From GCA-2684655 sp045105235 (GTDB lineage Bacteria; Planctomycetota; UBA1135; UBA2386), in assembly GCA_045105235.1 (NCBI GenBank), contig JBGCDH010000024.1, forward strand, positions 202,564 through 266,563: 64,000 nucleotides of DNA, in the 5' to 3' direction. Positions 53,049 through 63,400 of this stretch are shown here, piece by piece (within the stretch, counting starts at the first letter, position 1; each line of letters starts with the position of its first letter). The translations under genes were made by a program, and so were the position numbers. The notes below the pieces were generated by a model. That model made no database searches and had not been told where the DNA came from. It saw nothing but the letters and a program-made list of their open reading frames with translations.

Positions 53049-53630
53049 ATGCCGCCGTCGCGCCTGCTCCGCTTTGCCTTGGGCGTCGATCGCTGGAATG
53101 CCCGCATCGCCCGGGTCACGGCGTGGCTCATGCTCTTGCTCGTGAGCGTTGGCGCCTACAACGCCATCGCCCGCTCTATGGAGCGCTATTGCGAGGTGCG
53201 CCTCTCCTCCAACGCCCTGCTCGAGCTTCAGTGGTATCTGTTCGGCATCGCATTCCTGCTGGGAGCGCCCTACGCGCTCCAGCGCGGCGACCATGTCCGC
53301 GTCGACGTGCTCTACAGCGGCCTACCTCGGCGCGGTCGGCTCTGGATTGACGTCTTCGGCGGCATACTTTTCCTGATCCCATTCTGCTTGGCGGCGATCT
53401 GGCTCAGCCTGGAATTTGTCGCCGACTCGTTTGCCAACGGCGAATGGTCGAACGACCCTGGCGGACTGCCACGATGGCCGATCAAGCCGATCATCCCAAT
53501 CGCATTTGCGCTGCTGCTGCTGCAGGGCATCTCCGAAGTCGTCAAGCGCCTCGCCGTCTTGCGCGGAACGGCTCAGCCAGAACAGGTTGGCCTCGCTGCC
53601 CTTGGCAAGGACACCGGCGATGAACGCTGA
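53049..53630 (+). CDS. dctQ: TRAP transporter small permease (DctQ)
   Basis: 193 residues with four membrane segments (TAWLMLLLVSVGAYNAIA, LQWYLFGIAFLLGAPYAL, FGGILFLIPFCLAAIWLSL, IIPIAFALLLLQGISEVV). QRGDHVRVDVLY is typical of DctQ. Partner of the large permease, whose start overlaps its stop by 11 bases. With the solute-binding protein it forms a TRAP system driven by sodium gradient. Start ATG at 53049. Confidence 0.9.
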   Translation: MPPSRLLRFALGVDRWNARIARVTAWLMLLLVSVGAYNAIARSMERYCEVRLSSNALLELQWYLFGIAFLLGAPYALQRGDHVRVDVLYSGLPRRGRLWIDVFGGILFLIPFCLAAIWLSLEFVADSFANGEWSNDPGGLPRWPIKPIIPIAFALLLLQGISEVVKRLAVLRGTAQPEQVGLAALGKDTGDER

Positions 53631-54951
53631 CCCACTCGCACCGCTCATGTTTGCGGTGCTGTTCTTGCTCATCTTCGTCGGCTATCCGGTGGCCTTCGTC
53701 CTGGCGGGAACGGCGATGATCTTTGCCGTGCTTGCGCTCGGCGCGGACGCCATCACCACCGCCTACCTGCAGCTGTTTCCCGAACGCGTCTTCGGCGTCA
53801 TGGCAAACCAGGTGCTGCTCGCCATCCCGTTCTTCATTTTCATGGGGACGATGCTCGAGCGCTCACGGCTGGCCGAAGACCTGCTGCGAACCATTGGCCT
53901 GCTGTTTGGCGCCACTCGCGGCGGCTTGGCCCTGGCGGTCGTCGTCGTGGGCGCCCTGCTGGCGGCGGCAACAGGCGTCGTCGGGGCCTCCGTCGTCGCA
54001 ATGGGACTGATTTCGCTGCCGATCATGCAGCGCTACGGCTACCGCGCAGAGCTCGCCACGGGTGTGATCTGCGCCTCGGGCACGCTCGGCCAGATCATTC
54101 CGCCAAGCATCGTTTTGGTTGTGCTCGCGGACCAGCTTGGCGAAAGCGTCGGCCCGCTGTTCCTCGGCGCGCTGCTGCCCGGCCTGCTGTTGGCGGTGCT
54201 TTACGCAGTCTATGTAGCCGGCACGGCCTGGCTTCGCCCGAGTGATGCTCCGGCCTTGCCGGCTGCAGAGCGCGCGGCGACGAAGAACCTTCCCGGCCAA
54301 GTGCTGCGCGTACTGCTGCCACCGCTCGCCCTGATCTTGATCGTGCTGGGCAGCATCTTCAAGGGCTGGGCAACTCCTACCGAAGCAGGCGCACTCGGCG
54401 CAACCGGCGCTCTTCTGCTCGCGGCCGCAGCGCGCCGGCTGAACCGCGAGAACTTGACGGCAACGCTCGAATCGACGCTGCGGATCACCAGCATGGTTGT
54501 GTTCCTGCTGGTTGGATCCACGGCGTTCACGCTCGTGTTTCGCGGCCTGGGCGGCGACCTGTGGATCGAGCACCACCTGACAAACTTGCCGGGCGGCAAA
54601 CTCGGATTGCTCATCGTCGCCAACCTCGCCGTATTCGTGCTTGGCTTCTTTATCGATTTCTTCGAGATCGCCTTCATCGTGTTGCCGCTCATTGCCCCGG
54701 CCGCACGCGCACTCGGCATCGTCGGCGACGAGATGATCTGGTTCGCGGTGTTGCTCGCAATGAACCTGCAGACGAGCTTCCTGACGCCGCCCTTCGGCTT
54801 TTCGCTCTTCTACCTACGCGGCGTCACGCCCCCCGAAATCAAGACGTCGCAAATCTACCGTGGCGTCGTCCCGTTCATCATCATTCAACTGATCGGTCTA
54901 ACCACCGTCTGGCTGTTTCCCGGCATCGTGACGGCGCTCTTGCCGGACTAG
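53620..54951 (+). CDS. dctM: TRAP transporter large permease (DctM)
   Basis: 443 residues with 11-12 membrane segments, the ion-coupled transport subunit. Characteristic motifs are FFIFMGTMLERSRLAEDLL, AATGVVGASVVAMGLISLP, ICASGTLGQIIPPSIVLVVL and the C-terminal NLQTSFLTPPFGFSLFYLRG. It overlaps the small permease gene by 11 bases. The third component lies on the opposite strand immediately downstream, its stop 8 bases away. Confidence 0.94.
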   Translation: MNADPLAPLMFAVLFLLIFVGYPVAFVLAGTAMIFAVLALGADAITTAYLQLFPERVFGVMANQVLLAIPFFIFMGTMLERSRLAEDLLRTIGLLFGATRGGLALAVVVVGALLAAATGVVGASVVAMGLISLPIMQRYGYRAELATGVICASGTLGQIIPPSIVLVVLADQLGESVGPLFLGALLPGLLLAVLYAVYVAGTAWLRPSDAPALPAAERAATKNLPGQVLRVLLPPLALILIVLGSIFKGWATPTEAGALGATGALLLAAAARRLNRENLTATLESTLRITSMVVFLLVGSTAFTLVFRGLGGDLWIEHHLTNLPGGKLGLLIVANLAVFVLGFFIDFFEIAFIVLPLIAPAARALGIVGDEMIWFAVLLAMNLQTSFLTPPFGFSLFYLRGVTPPEIKTSQIYRGVVPFIIIQLIGLTTVWLFPGIVTALLPD

Positions 54952-54959
54952 AACGCTAG

Positions 54960-56120
54960 CTAGCGCCTCCATGCGAACGACGTGTAGGCCTGCTCGTTGG
55001 TCCCCAGCCACTGCGTCGACGCCTTCTCGAACGCACGCCAGTGCTCGTAGATGCGGCGATAGGTCGCATCCGCCGCAGCCTCTTCCGCCAGCATCTCGAC
55101 GGACGCAGCACGAGCAGCACGCAACACCTCCTCCGAGAACGGGCGCAGTTGGACGCCCCGCGTCAGCAGGCGCTGCAGCGCCCGAGGGTTTTCCACGTCG
55201 TAGCGGAGCATCATCGTCCGTTGAGATTGGGCGATACCCGCCTCCAGCACTGCTTGATACTCCGCCGGCAACGCCTCGTACGCCTGCTGCGAGACCATGA
55301 ACGACAAGGACGGCCCCGGCTCCCACCAGCCGGGGTAGTAGTAGTTTTTCGCAATCTCGTAGAAGCCAAGGCGCTCATCGTCATACGGCCCGACCCACTC
55401 GGTGGCGTCGATCGCACCGCGCTCCAAAGCGGGATAGATATCGCCGCTGGCCAGCAGCTGCACCGAGACGCCAAGACGGTCCATGACCTTGCCGCCGAGC
55501 CCAGGAATGCGCATCCGCAGCCCGCGAAGATCCGACAGCGTTTCCATCGGCTCACGAAACCAGCCCCCCATTTGCGCGCCGGTATTGCCGCACGAATAGT
55601 TGCGAATACCAAAGTCGGCATACACCGCACGAAGCAGCTCACGCCCACCGCCCGTCTCGAGCCAGGCATCTTGCTGACGCGCGGTCATCCCGAAGGGCAC
55701 GCACGTGTCGAATGCCAGAGCAGGGTTTTTCCCCGTGTAATAGTAGCCGGCAGATTGACCAATCTCGGCAGCGCCCTTCTGCACCGCATCCATAACCTGA
55801 AGCGCCGGCACCAGCTCCCCGGCCTGATGGCAGCGGATGACAAACGCTCCCCCCGTCATCGCGGACACGGTCTGGGCCAGCGTTTCGGCAACCCCATAGA
55901 TCGCGTCCACGGTGCGCGGGAAGCTCGACGCGAGCCGCCATTCCACGCGCGGGGACGAGCCCAGCGACTGCTCGCCATTCTCCGTAGCGGCGCCGCCTCC
56001 GGCAGCATCGCGGCCCCGGGCGAAGACACCAGCTGCACCTGCGCCGACGATGCCCCCGGCGGCACCAACCAGGCCGCCAGTCAAGAAACTGCGACGCGAA
56101 CCGGGCACGGCTTCACTCAT
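54960..56120 (-). CDS. Tat-exported TRAP solute-binding protein (2-oxo acid/lactate type)
   Basis: 386 residues of the DctP family. The N-terminus has a twin-arginine motif (GSRRSFLTGG) with a Gly/Ala-rich hydrophobic stretch. The binding fold includes MRIPGLGGKVMDRLGVSVQ and DATEWVGPYDDERLGF, then NYYYPGWWEPGPSLSFMV. The latter resembles the TakP group, which binds 2-oxo acids such as pyruvate or calcium-lactate. The ligand here is inferred from that pattern, not proven. Unusually it is convergent with the permease genes rather than co-transcribed. Confidence 0.88.
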   Translation of the reverse strand: MSEAVPGSRRSFLTGGLVGAAGGIVGAGAAGVFARGRDAAGGGAATENGEQSLGSSPRVEWRLASSFPRTVDAIYGVAETLAQTVSAMTGGAFVIRCHQAGELVPALQVMDAVQKGAAEIGQSAGYYYTGKNPALAFDTCVPFGMTARQQDAWLETGGGRELLRAVYADFGIRNYSCGNTGAQMGGWFREPMETLSDLRGLRMRIPGLGGKVMDRLGVSVQLLASGDIYPALERGAIDATEWVGPYDDERLGFYEIAKNYYYPGWWEPGPSLSFMVSQQAYEALPAEYQAVLEAGIAQSQRTMMLRYDVENPRALQRLLTRGVQLRPFSEEVLRAARAASVEMLAEEAAADATYRRIYEHWRAFEKASTQWLGTNEQAYTSFAWRR

Positions 56121-56232
56121 GCGTCGATTGTAGCCACCCGTTCGCGCAGTGGCACGGAGAAGACCACGAACGAGACCGAAGCAAGCGCAGCCGAAGTCAA
56201 GTCGACTCTGCTCAGAGTCGAAATACTAGACA

Positions 56233-57300
56233 ATGAGACTCGGTGTACGTGCGTTGACCAGAGCAACGTTCGGCACGCTTATGACTGCCCTTTCGGCGCT
56301 GGCGCTTGCCGCCCCAGCCGCAACTGGACAGCGAATGCGTGCCGACCGCGGGGCCGCAAGTCTGTTTCGAGCGTTTCCCGAAGCAACCGCATACCGCGTC
56401 ATCGAGCGCGACATCGACACCGCGTCACGCCGCGCGATCGAAGCGAGGCTGCCGTTCCAAGCGCACTACAACGATTTCGGCAAACACTCCCTTTACGTCG
56501 CCCTGCGCAGCCGTCGGCCCGTTGGGATGGTACTCATCAGGAATGAGACCAGCGCCTTTGGACTGACGACTGTCGAGTGGACACTAAAGTTCGACCTCAG
56601 CATCGCGGCTTTTCGGTTCCAGAGCGGACGCCACCCACACAAAGCCAAACTGCAGGGCTCGGAGTTCGTGCACTCCCTCTATGGCAAATCGCCTCGAGAG
56701 CTGCAGCTCCTGCTCAATGAGCACGGTCAGCTGAAGGCGCCGCCACCGAACATGCCGGAAGACGCTTTGGATCTCGCGTCTGTCGTGGTTCGCTCGGCGG
56801 TCAAGTCACAAGCCGTGCTCGACGTCGTATGGGGCAACGACGTCCGCAGCCTTCATGGCTTCGCCATCGGGCTCGATTCTTTTCCAAGAATGCTGAGTCA
56901 TCGCATCCTTCACCCCAAACCATCGCGCGACCATTCCTCTCTTGGCCCGAAGGCCTCCGGCAGCCCCACAGTGGATGGTCCGTCGGAAGATGGCGAAACT
57001 TCGACACACGTCTCTTTCGCGGTTCGCTGCTACGGCCGCAGCGACGCGGCAGTCGGCACGGTCGCCGAACTCATCCTCGTCGACGGCATTCACAACTACC
57101 TCACGCGGTGGAGCCTGGACAAAGCGCACCGCGTGCAACGCATCGAGCCCCTTGTGCCGCTACCACGACACCTCACGGGCGTCTTGCGCACGCAAATCGG
57201 AGCAGATCTCGCGACCATCGCAACTTCGAAGAACCCCCTGGTTGCCGCACCTGCTCGAACTCTTCACTCGCTTCTTCAACCCGAAGCGAGCTCTCGGTAG
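56233..57300 (+). CDS. secreted protein coupled to the hybrid histidine kinase
   Basis: 355 residues with a signal peptide (TRATFGTLMTALSALALAAPA). I do not recognise the domain. The first half (FGKHSLYVALRSRRPVGMVL, TSAFGLTTVEWTLKFDL) is beta-rich and somewhat like FMN-binding (RnfG-like) domains, but no flavinylation motif is seen. A second half with IHNYLTRWSLDKAHRVQRIE ends in a basic tail. The stop lies 3 bases before the kinase start, so they are surely co-transcribed and may act together, for example as ligand-binding partner. Start ATG at 56233. Confidence 0.65.
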   Translation: MRLGVRALTRATFGTLMTALSALALAAPAATGQRMRADRGAASLFRAFPEATAYRVIERDIDTASRRAIEARLPFQAHYNDFGKHSLYVALRSRRPVGMVLIRNETSAFGLTTVEWTLKFDLSIAAFRFQSGRHPHKAKLQGSEFVHSLYGKSPRELQLLLNEHGQLKAPPPNMPEDALDLASVVVRSAVKSQAVLDVVWGNDVRSLHGFAIGLDSFPRMLSHRILHPKPSRDHSSLGPKASGSPTVDGPSEDGETSTHVSFAVRCYGRSDAAVGTVAELILVDGIHNYLTRWSLDKAHRVQRIEPLVPLPRHLTGVLRTQIGADLATIATSKNPLVAAPARTLHSLLQPEASSR

Positions 57301-57303
57301 CCC

Positions 57304-60249
57304 GTGAACATCAAGGTTCACACGAGTCTGGTGCTCTTGACCTGCACGTTCGCAGGGCTGATTTTCGGCGGCCTATTGATCGATCGCTTCCGAAGCATCG
57401 ATGTTGCAACCGCGCAAATCGGACCTCGATCCGTTGCGATGCGTACCGCCAGCATTCTCGTCGACGACGTCGGCGAGTGGCTCACTGTCATCGACATGAT
57501 CCTTGTCGCCGACCAGAGCTCCCTGCTGAACCGATCCGGCGAAAAGTGCGACCGACTGCGCGGTCTCATCACAGAGCTGGAACAGACAGACCTTGCGGCA
57601 GGCAGTGCCCCGCAGCTTGCCGGCATTCGCCGCAAGATCGGCATCATCGAGCGCCGCGTCTTCGACAGTCGCACAGCAGTTGGCCCTGAGCGACGGGAGG
57701 CACTTGCAGCCCTTCACGCCGGCGTCCAGCCCAGCACCAAAACGCTGGTCGCAAGCGTAACAGACCTTCGCGACGCCCTACAGCAGCGCGCCGACTACAG
57801 CGCAACAGCACTGCGTGAACAGGAAGAGTCCCTCACGGCACTCATCTCCCTGTTCACACTCCTCTATTTTGGCATCGTATGGCTGTGCTGGATCTGGACC
57901 GTGCACCGAGTTGTGGTGCCCATCGAAGGCTTGAGTGCGGCCGCGGAACGCGCCGAGACGGACGAGCAGGCCTTCACGCTGGCCGCCACGGGCCCCGCTG
58001 AGGTTCAACAGCTGTCCCGCAACATCTCCAACTTCGCACGCAAGCTTCAGGGCGCCAAGGCCAGCACCGAGCAAAAGGTCCGCGAGCGCACGGAGGAGCT
58101 TGTGCAAGCGAACCAGGCAAAGGGCCAGTTTCTCGCGACCATGTCGCACGAGCTGCGCACGCCTTTGAACGGCATCATCAACATGAACGAGTTGATGCTG
58201 GACACGCAACTCGAACAAGACCAACAGTCCTACGCGAGAACCGCCAAGAACGCCGCCGAAGCGCTACTGGCACTGATCAACGACATCCTCGACTTCTCCA
58301 AGATCGAGGCACGCAAGCTCGAGCTTGAAGAGGTTCTGTTCGACTTACGGGAGCTTGTTGACAGCACCGTCGAAATGCTGACTGGGGTTGCCGAGAGCAA
58401 ATCTCTTGAACTGGCCGCGGTCGTCGACGCGGGCGTCCCGCAGCGAATGGTCGGCGACCCCACCCGCCTGCGCCAAGTCATCATCAACCTCCTGAACAAC
58501 GCACTGAAGTTTACGAGCCAAGGCAACGTAAGTGTTTTTGTAACGTTAACCGCACGCGAGACGTTCCACGCAGTGCTTCAGGTCGAGGTCCGCGATACGG
58601 GCATTGGTATCCCGGAAGACCGCCGAAAGTCACTCTTCACGGCCTTCGAGCAAGTGGACTCGTCGACCACGCGCAAGTATGGCGGCACGGGACTCGGCCT
58701 TGCGATTAGCCGCGAGCTGGTCGCGCTGATGGACGGCACCATCGCCGTCGACAGCGTCGAGGGAGATGGCTCCACGTTCCGTTTCCATGCTCGCCTTGGA
58801 CTCGCAAGCGATGAGACCGCCGACTCTCGCGAAGATGCGAACGGAGTGCCCGCGGAGCTACCCACCGTTCTGATCATCTCCAACCGGCCGATTGTCGTCC
58901 AACGCATCGAACAGCAGCTGCTCTTCCTCGGCGCGAAGCCTGAGCGGATCCGGCAGCTGGCGCCGCGCATCGGCACTGGCAATAGCGGTTCTGGGGTCAG
59001 CGTCTCGACGGATTGCGACTCGGCGGATGGCGAGCTTGCCAAAGCCCTCAGGGATGAGGCCTGCTTCGTCATCTACGACCCCTACAGCCCGACCAGCAGC
59101 GACAACAGCAATGCGCCTTCTGACAGCAGCTCCGAGAAGCCTAGCGGCATCGGCTTCACCGCGCTGGCTCAAGTCCGTGAGCTGGTGGCTTCCTTGCCCA
59201 GCCGCATCGCAATTCTCGACCACTGGATGCGCCGCTGGCCAGAGGATTTCGGTGATGCCCCTCACGATTGCGCAGCACTACTTGAGCCAACACAGCCTTC
59301 GGCCTTGCGATCCTGGCTAACCCAAAAGCAAGAACCGCACGCCGCACCACCCGAGCGCTTGACGCAGCCTGCGGCCTCCACACCTCGCGTTGCCCCCGCG
59401 CAGGAGCCTGATGCGCCGAGCACAGAGCATGACGGCAAGCGCATCCTCGTTGTCGAAGATACACCCGTCAACCAGCGCGTCGTCTGCACCATTCTGCAGC
59501 GGACCGGCTTTGACGTGACGCTGGCCGACAACGGACTTGAAGCCGTTCGACGTTGCGAAAGCGACGAGTTTGACCTCATCTTGATGGACTGCCAGATGCC
59601 GGTCATGGACGGGCTTGAGGCGACGCGCTGCATCCGCGCTATGGAGCTTGAGCGCACGGCTAGCTCGGCCCTCCCGCGCCAAGTCCCCATCATCGCGTTG
59701 ACGGCAAACGCCCAAGCCGGATTCGACGAAGAGTGCATCGCTGCTGGCATGGATCACTTCTTGTCGAAGCCATGCCGCGCGGCCTCCCTTCTCGAAGCAA
59801 TCACTCTGTTCTTGGAGTGGCCCGAACGCAAACCGACAGCATCCGAACCGATCACGAGACGTGTCCTCGTAGCCGACGACGACGCCATCAATCGGACCGT
59901 TGCCGTCAGCGTCCTAAAACGCGCTGGATACACCATCGATCTCGCCGAGAACGGCGAGCAAGCCGTCGCACAATGCCGAGAGCACAGCTACGACATTGTA
60001 TTGATGGACTGCCAGATGCCCGTGCTAGACGGGCTGTCCGCAAGCGTGCAGATACGTCAGCTAGAATCGCAAGGCGACCTGCCAACGGGCACACCAGCTC
60101 ACCTGCCCATCGTTGCCCTCACCGGGAACGTGCAGGACTCTGACCGGCAGGCGGCTGAGGATGCTGGCATGGACGAATTCTTGAGCAAACCGTTTCGGCC
60201 GCACCAGCTTGTCGACCTTGTTCGCCGGCTGACAGGTACGCCAGAGTAG
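57304..60249 (+). CDS. hybrid histidine kinase with two receiver domains
   Basis: 981 residues. Two membrane segments (LVLLTCTFAGLIFGGLLID, about 8-26, and ALISLFTLLYFGIVWLCWIW, about 178-197) bracket a helical periplasmic domain (four-helix bundle type). HAMP-like linker, coiled coil, then HisKA (FLATMSHELRTPLNGII) and HATPase_c (LRQVIINLLNNALKFTS, VRDTGIGIPEDRR, YGGTGLGLAISRELV). A degenerate receiver-like region (about 518-680) lacks the phospho-Asp pattern. Two complete receivers follow (ILVVEDTPVNQRVVC with LILMDCQMPVMDGLEATR, and VLVADDDAINRTVAV with IVLMDCQMPVLDGLSAS). The output is unknown; no DNA-binding domain is present. GTG start at 57304, 3 bases after the upstream gene. Confidence 0.95.
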   Translation: MNIKVHTSLVLLTCTFAGLIFGGLLIDRFRSIDVATAQIGPRSVAMRTASILVDDVGEWLTVIDMILVADQSSLLNRSGEKCDRLRGLITELEQTDLAAGSAPQLAGIRRKIGIIERRVFDSRTAVGPERREALAALHAGVQPSTKTLVASVTDLRDALQQRADYSATALREQEESLTALISLFTLLYFGIVWLCWIWTVHRVVVPIEGLSAAAERAETDEQAFTLAATGPAEVQQLSRNISNFARKLQGAKASTEQKVRERTEELVQANQAKGQFLATMSHELRTPLNGIINMNELMLDTQLEQDQQSYARTAKNAAEALLALINDILDFSKIEARKLELEEVLFDLRELVDSTVEMLTGVAESKSLELAAVVDAGVPQRMVGDPTRLRQVIINLLNNALKFTSQGNVSVFVTLTARETFHAVLQVEVRDTGIGIPEDRRKSLFTAFEQVDSSTTRKYGGTGLGLAISRELVALMDGTIAVDSVEGDGSTFRFHARLGLASDETADSREDANGVPAELPTVLIISNRPIVVQRIEQQLLFLGAKPERIRQLAPRIGTGNSGSGVSVSTDCDSADGELAKALRDEACFVIYDPYSPTSSDNSNAPSDSSSEKPSGIGFTALAQVRELVASLPSRIAILDHWMRRWPEDFGDAPHDCAALLEPTQPSALRSWLTQKQEPHAAPPERLTQPAASTPRVAPAQEPDAPSTEHDGKRILVVEDTPVNQRVVCTILQRTGFDVTLADNGLEAVRRCESDEFDLILMDCQMPVMDGLEATRCIRAMELERTASSALPRQVPIIALTANAQAGFDEECIAAGMDHFLSKPCRAASLLEAITLFLEWPERKPTASEPITRRVLVADDDAINRTVAVSVLKRAGYTIDLAENGEQAVAQCREHSYDIVLMDCQMPVLDGLSASVQIRQLESQGDLPTGTPAHLPIVALTGNVQDSDRQAAEDAGMDEFLSKPFRPHQLVDLVRRLTGTPE

Positions 60250-60306
60250 CAAACCCGGCCAAGCCGACGGATGGCACGCCGCTTCGCGCGCTGCCAAGGC
60301 CCACAC

Positions 60307-60325
60307 CCGACTCGACCTGAGTCGG
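60307..60325 (+). terminator. hairpin after the hybrid kinase
   Basis: Perfect 7-bp stem (CCGACTC/GAGTCGG) with a 5-base loop, 58 bases past the kinase stop. There is no T run, so it may only reduce read-through towards the giant surface protein gene. Confidence 0.35.
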
Positions 60326-60402
60326 CGGCCCCGATCTCTCGATCTAAGAAGGTCCAATCGCAGAAGCGCACGGCTTCTTGCACGAGGAGAGGGGAGTCGA
60401 AC

Positions 60403-63400
60403 GTGAGCGAAAAGCGCAAGCAGCCGAATGAGTCCGCCCAATCGGAAAGCTCCCAACCGGGAGACGCAACGTCACCCGAGAGCCTCCCCCGACAGGCTCC
60501 ATCCGCAAGTGAAGACGAAGCGCCGGTGAAGGGAAAACGCAGGCGGCGCCGCCTACGCGGTGAGAGCATTGAGTCGCGAATCTTGATGTCGGGCACCTGG
60601 ATCGACCCTGACACGGGCGCCACCCAATCCAACGCAGCTCCCGATGACGATGTCTACCGCGGCAGCGACGGAAACGACAGAGCCGGCGGCGGCAGCGGCG
60701 ACGACACAATCTATGGCGGCGCGGGCGACGACTACCTGCATGGAGGAACGGACCTAGATGTCCTCATGGGGGGCTCCGGCAATGACGAGATCTTGGGCGG
60801 AGGCGGCGCTGACCTGCTGCACGGAGGTAGCGGCGACGACATCCTCGACGGAGGCAGCGAAAGCGACGTGATCATCGGAGGGGGCGGCAGCGACCTGATG
60901 AAGGGCTTCCTCGGGGACGACTTGTTCCGCTTCACCGGCGCTGCCGACGGTGATATCTACAGTGTGCACGGAAGCTCTGGCACAGACACCATCGATATCA
61001 GTGAATTCGGAACCAACGCACTGCTGAGCAATGACGGATCGACCCTCGTCGTCGACCTCGGAAACAACCAGTCATTCACCGTACATTACAACCACGTCGA
61101 GGCCCTGATCACCGCCGACGACACCGGCGTAAACCATGGCCCCATCGCCGTTGGGGCAGACCAAGTATACACAAGCAACGTAACCGCCACACTTGACGCG
61201 AGCGCGAGCTCCGATCAAGACGGCGACACCCTGACGTACAAGTGGACGCAGATCGGTGGACCATCGGTCTCGCTGTCCGACCCAACTGTCAGCCAACCGA
61301 CGTTCACAACACCAACCGTCACGTCGCCGACGCGCCTGACGTTTGGCATCGAAGTCGGCGACGGCACAACACGACACATCGATGAAGTCACGATCTGGAT
61401 CGCTCCCGGCGACGCCATCGCGGGCACATCCGGCGCCGACAGCTTGACCGGCATCGGCAGCAACGACGAGACGCTCGTCGGCTTTGCCGGCGACGACACG
61501 CTTGACGGCGGTGCCGGCGACGACTTCTTGATCGGCGGAGATGGTACGGACACCGCATCATTCGCAAGCGGCGGAGCCGTCGTCGTAGACCTGACGACCG
61601 GTACGGCGACAGGTGCGGGGAGCGATACGCTCGACTCTATCGAAAGCGCTGTTGGATCCGGATCGGGTGATTCATTCGTCTTTAGCAGCCCCGCGGCCGG
61701 CGCGGTCTACAGCGTGACCGGCGGGGACGGCAACGACTCGATTGATCTGTCGAACTATGCTTCGAGCGACATCACGTTTGGCAACGGCACGCTCACGATC
61801 GACATGGGCAGCGGGGAGTCTTTCACGGTGGAGCACGCCGGGATCGAGACCATCGCATTCGGCGACATCAGCGCCGAAGTGCTCAACAGCGACGTCAATG
61901 TAACTGGCTGGTCCGGTTCGTCCCTTTTCATCGACGGCGACCAGGCGGTCCGAATCGACATGAACGGCGGCGGCACGGTCGACTGGACCTACACGCGCTC
62001 GTCCGACACGCTCTCCGTCGTCTCATCGGACACGACGAGCAGCACGAGCACGCTCACCATTGCGGATCTCAATGGCAACGACCTAGTCGTTAGCGACATC
62101 ACGCTCGAAGGCGATTTCGGCAGCATCCAAGTCGATGTCGACGTGGCGAGCCTTGATCTATCCACCCACACTCTTCACGGAACCTCAACATTCGGCGGCG
62201 ACATTGGATCGATCGACCTCGACACCCTCCAGGGAGACCTCACGGTCCTAGGAAACGTCGACATGGCTTCGATCGGCAACGACTCAAACGGTGCAATAGA
62301 CGTCGCTGGGTCCCTGAACGTCCTGACCATCGGCAACAACCTCGAGGGGACGCTAGATGTCTCGGGACCGACCGGCACGCTAAACATCTCCGCGAATGCC
62401 AACGGCAGCATCACTCTGCTTGGTGACGTGACAACGCTCGACATCGGCGTTGACATGATGGGCCGGATCGACATCGCCGGCTCCGTGCAGACATTTTCGA
62501 CCGGTGGGCAAGTATCGCATGGACTAACCATCAACGGCGATGCCACGACCGTTGCAGTTGGCACCGACATCTGGGCATCGGTCGATATTTTCGGTTCGGT
62601 GCAGACGCTCAGCATCGGCGACGACATTCAGGCAGACCTGAACGTTGGCGGCGACGTCCAAAGCCTCTCGGTGACCGACGACGTCAAGCATGACGTGCGC
62701 ATCCACGGCAACGTCGGGACCATTCAAATTGGCGGGGACTTGACCGAACATCTGTTTGTCGGCGGCGACCTAGACTCCGTGACGATCGACACGCTCTTCT
62801 CGGGCAGCGTCACCACGATGGCGGCCGTGGGCGGGCTCACCGCGACCTATCCCGGCGGCTCCTACAGCGATACGTTCACCAGCGACACCTCCGTCACAAT
62901 CGTCTCTGGGAGCGAATCCACGAGCCCGACCGCCAACGCCGGCGACGATCAGCATGTCGACCCTGGCGACAGCGTCACACTCGACGCGAGCGGATCGAAT
63001 GACCCCGAAGGCGACACACTTACGTACAGCTGGACACAGGTCGCTGGCACGTCGGTGTCGCTTGCAGGCAGCGCGACTGCAACGCCTACGTTTACCGCTC
63101 CATCCAACGAGAGTGACTTCCCCCTGCGGTTTGATGTCGCCGTCTCCGACGGATCCACAACAGCATACGATCAGGTAGTCATCGAGTGGCTTGGCGATAC
63201 TCCTACACTATCCGTTGGCAGCGCCACGCAGACGTTCACAGAGGATGGGCCGGCCGCCCAAATCGCCAACAGTATCACGATTGGCAACATCGACAGCCCC
63301 AACCTCACTGGGGCCACCATCACGATCACCAATTTTTCGCCTGGCCAAGACTCACTCAACTTCACGGATCAAAGCGGTATTGCTGGTAGCTGGGACGCAA

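Noticed and set aside
55041..56546. Plus-strand open frame (501 codons)
   Set aside because: Mostly antisense to the TRAP solute-binding gene and running into the start of the next gene in another frame.
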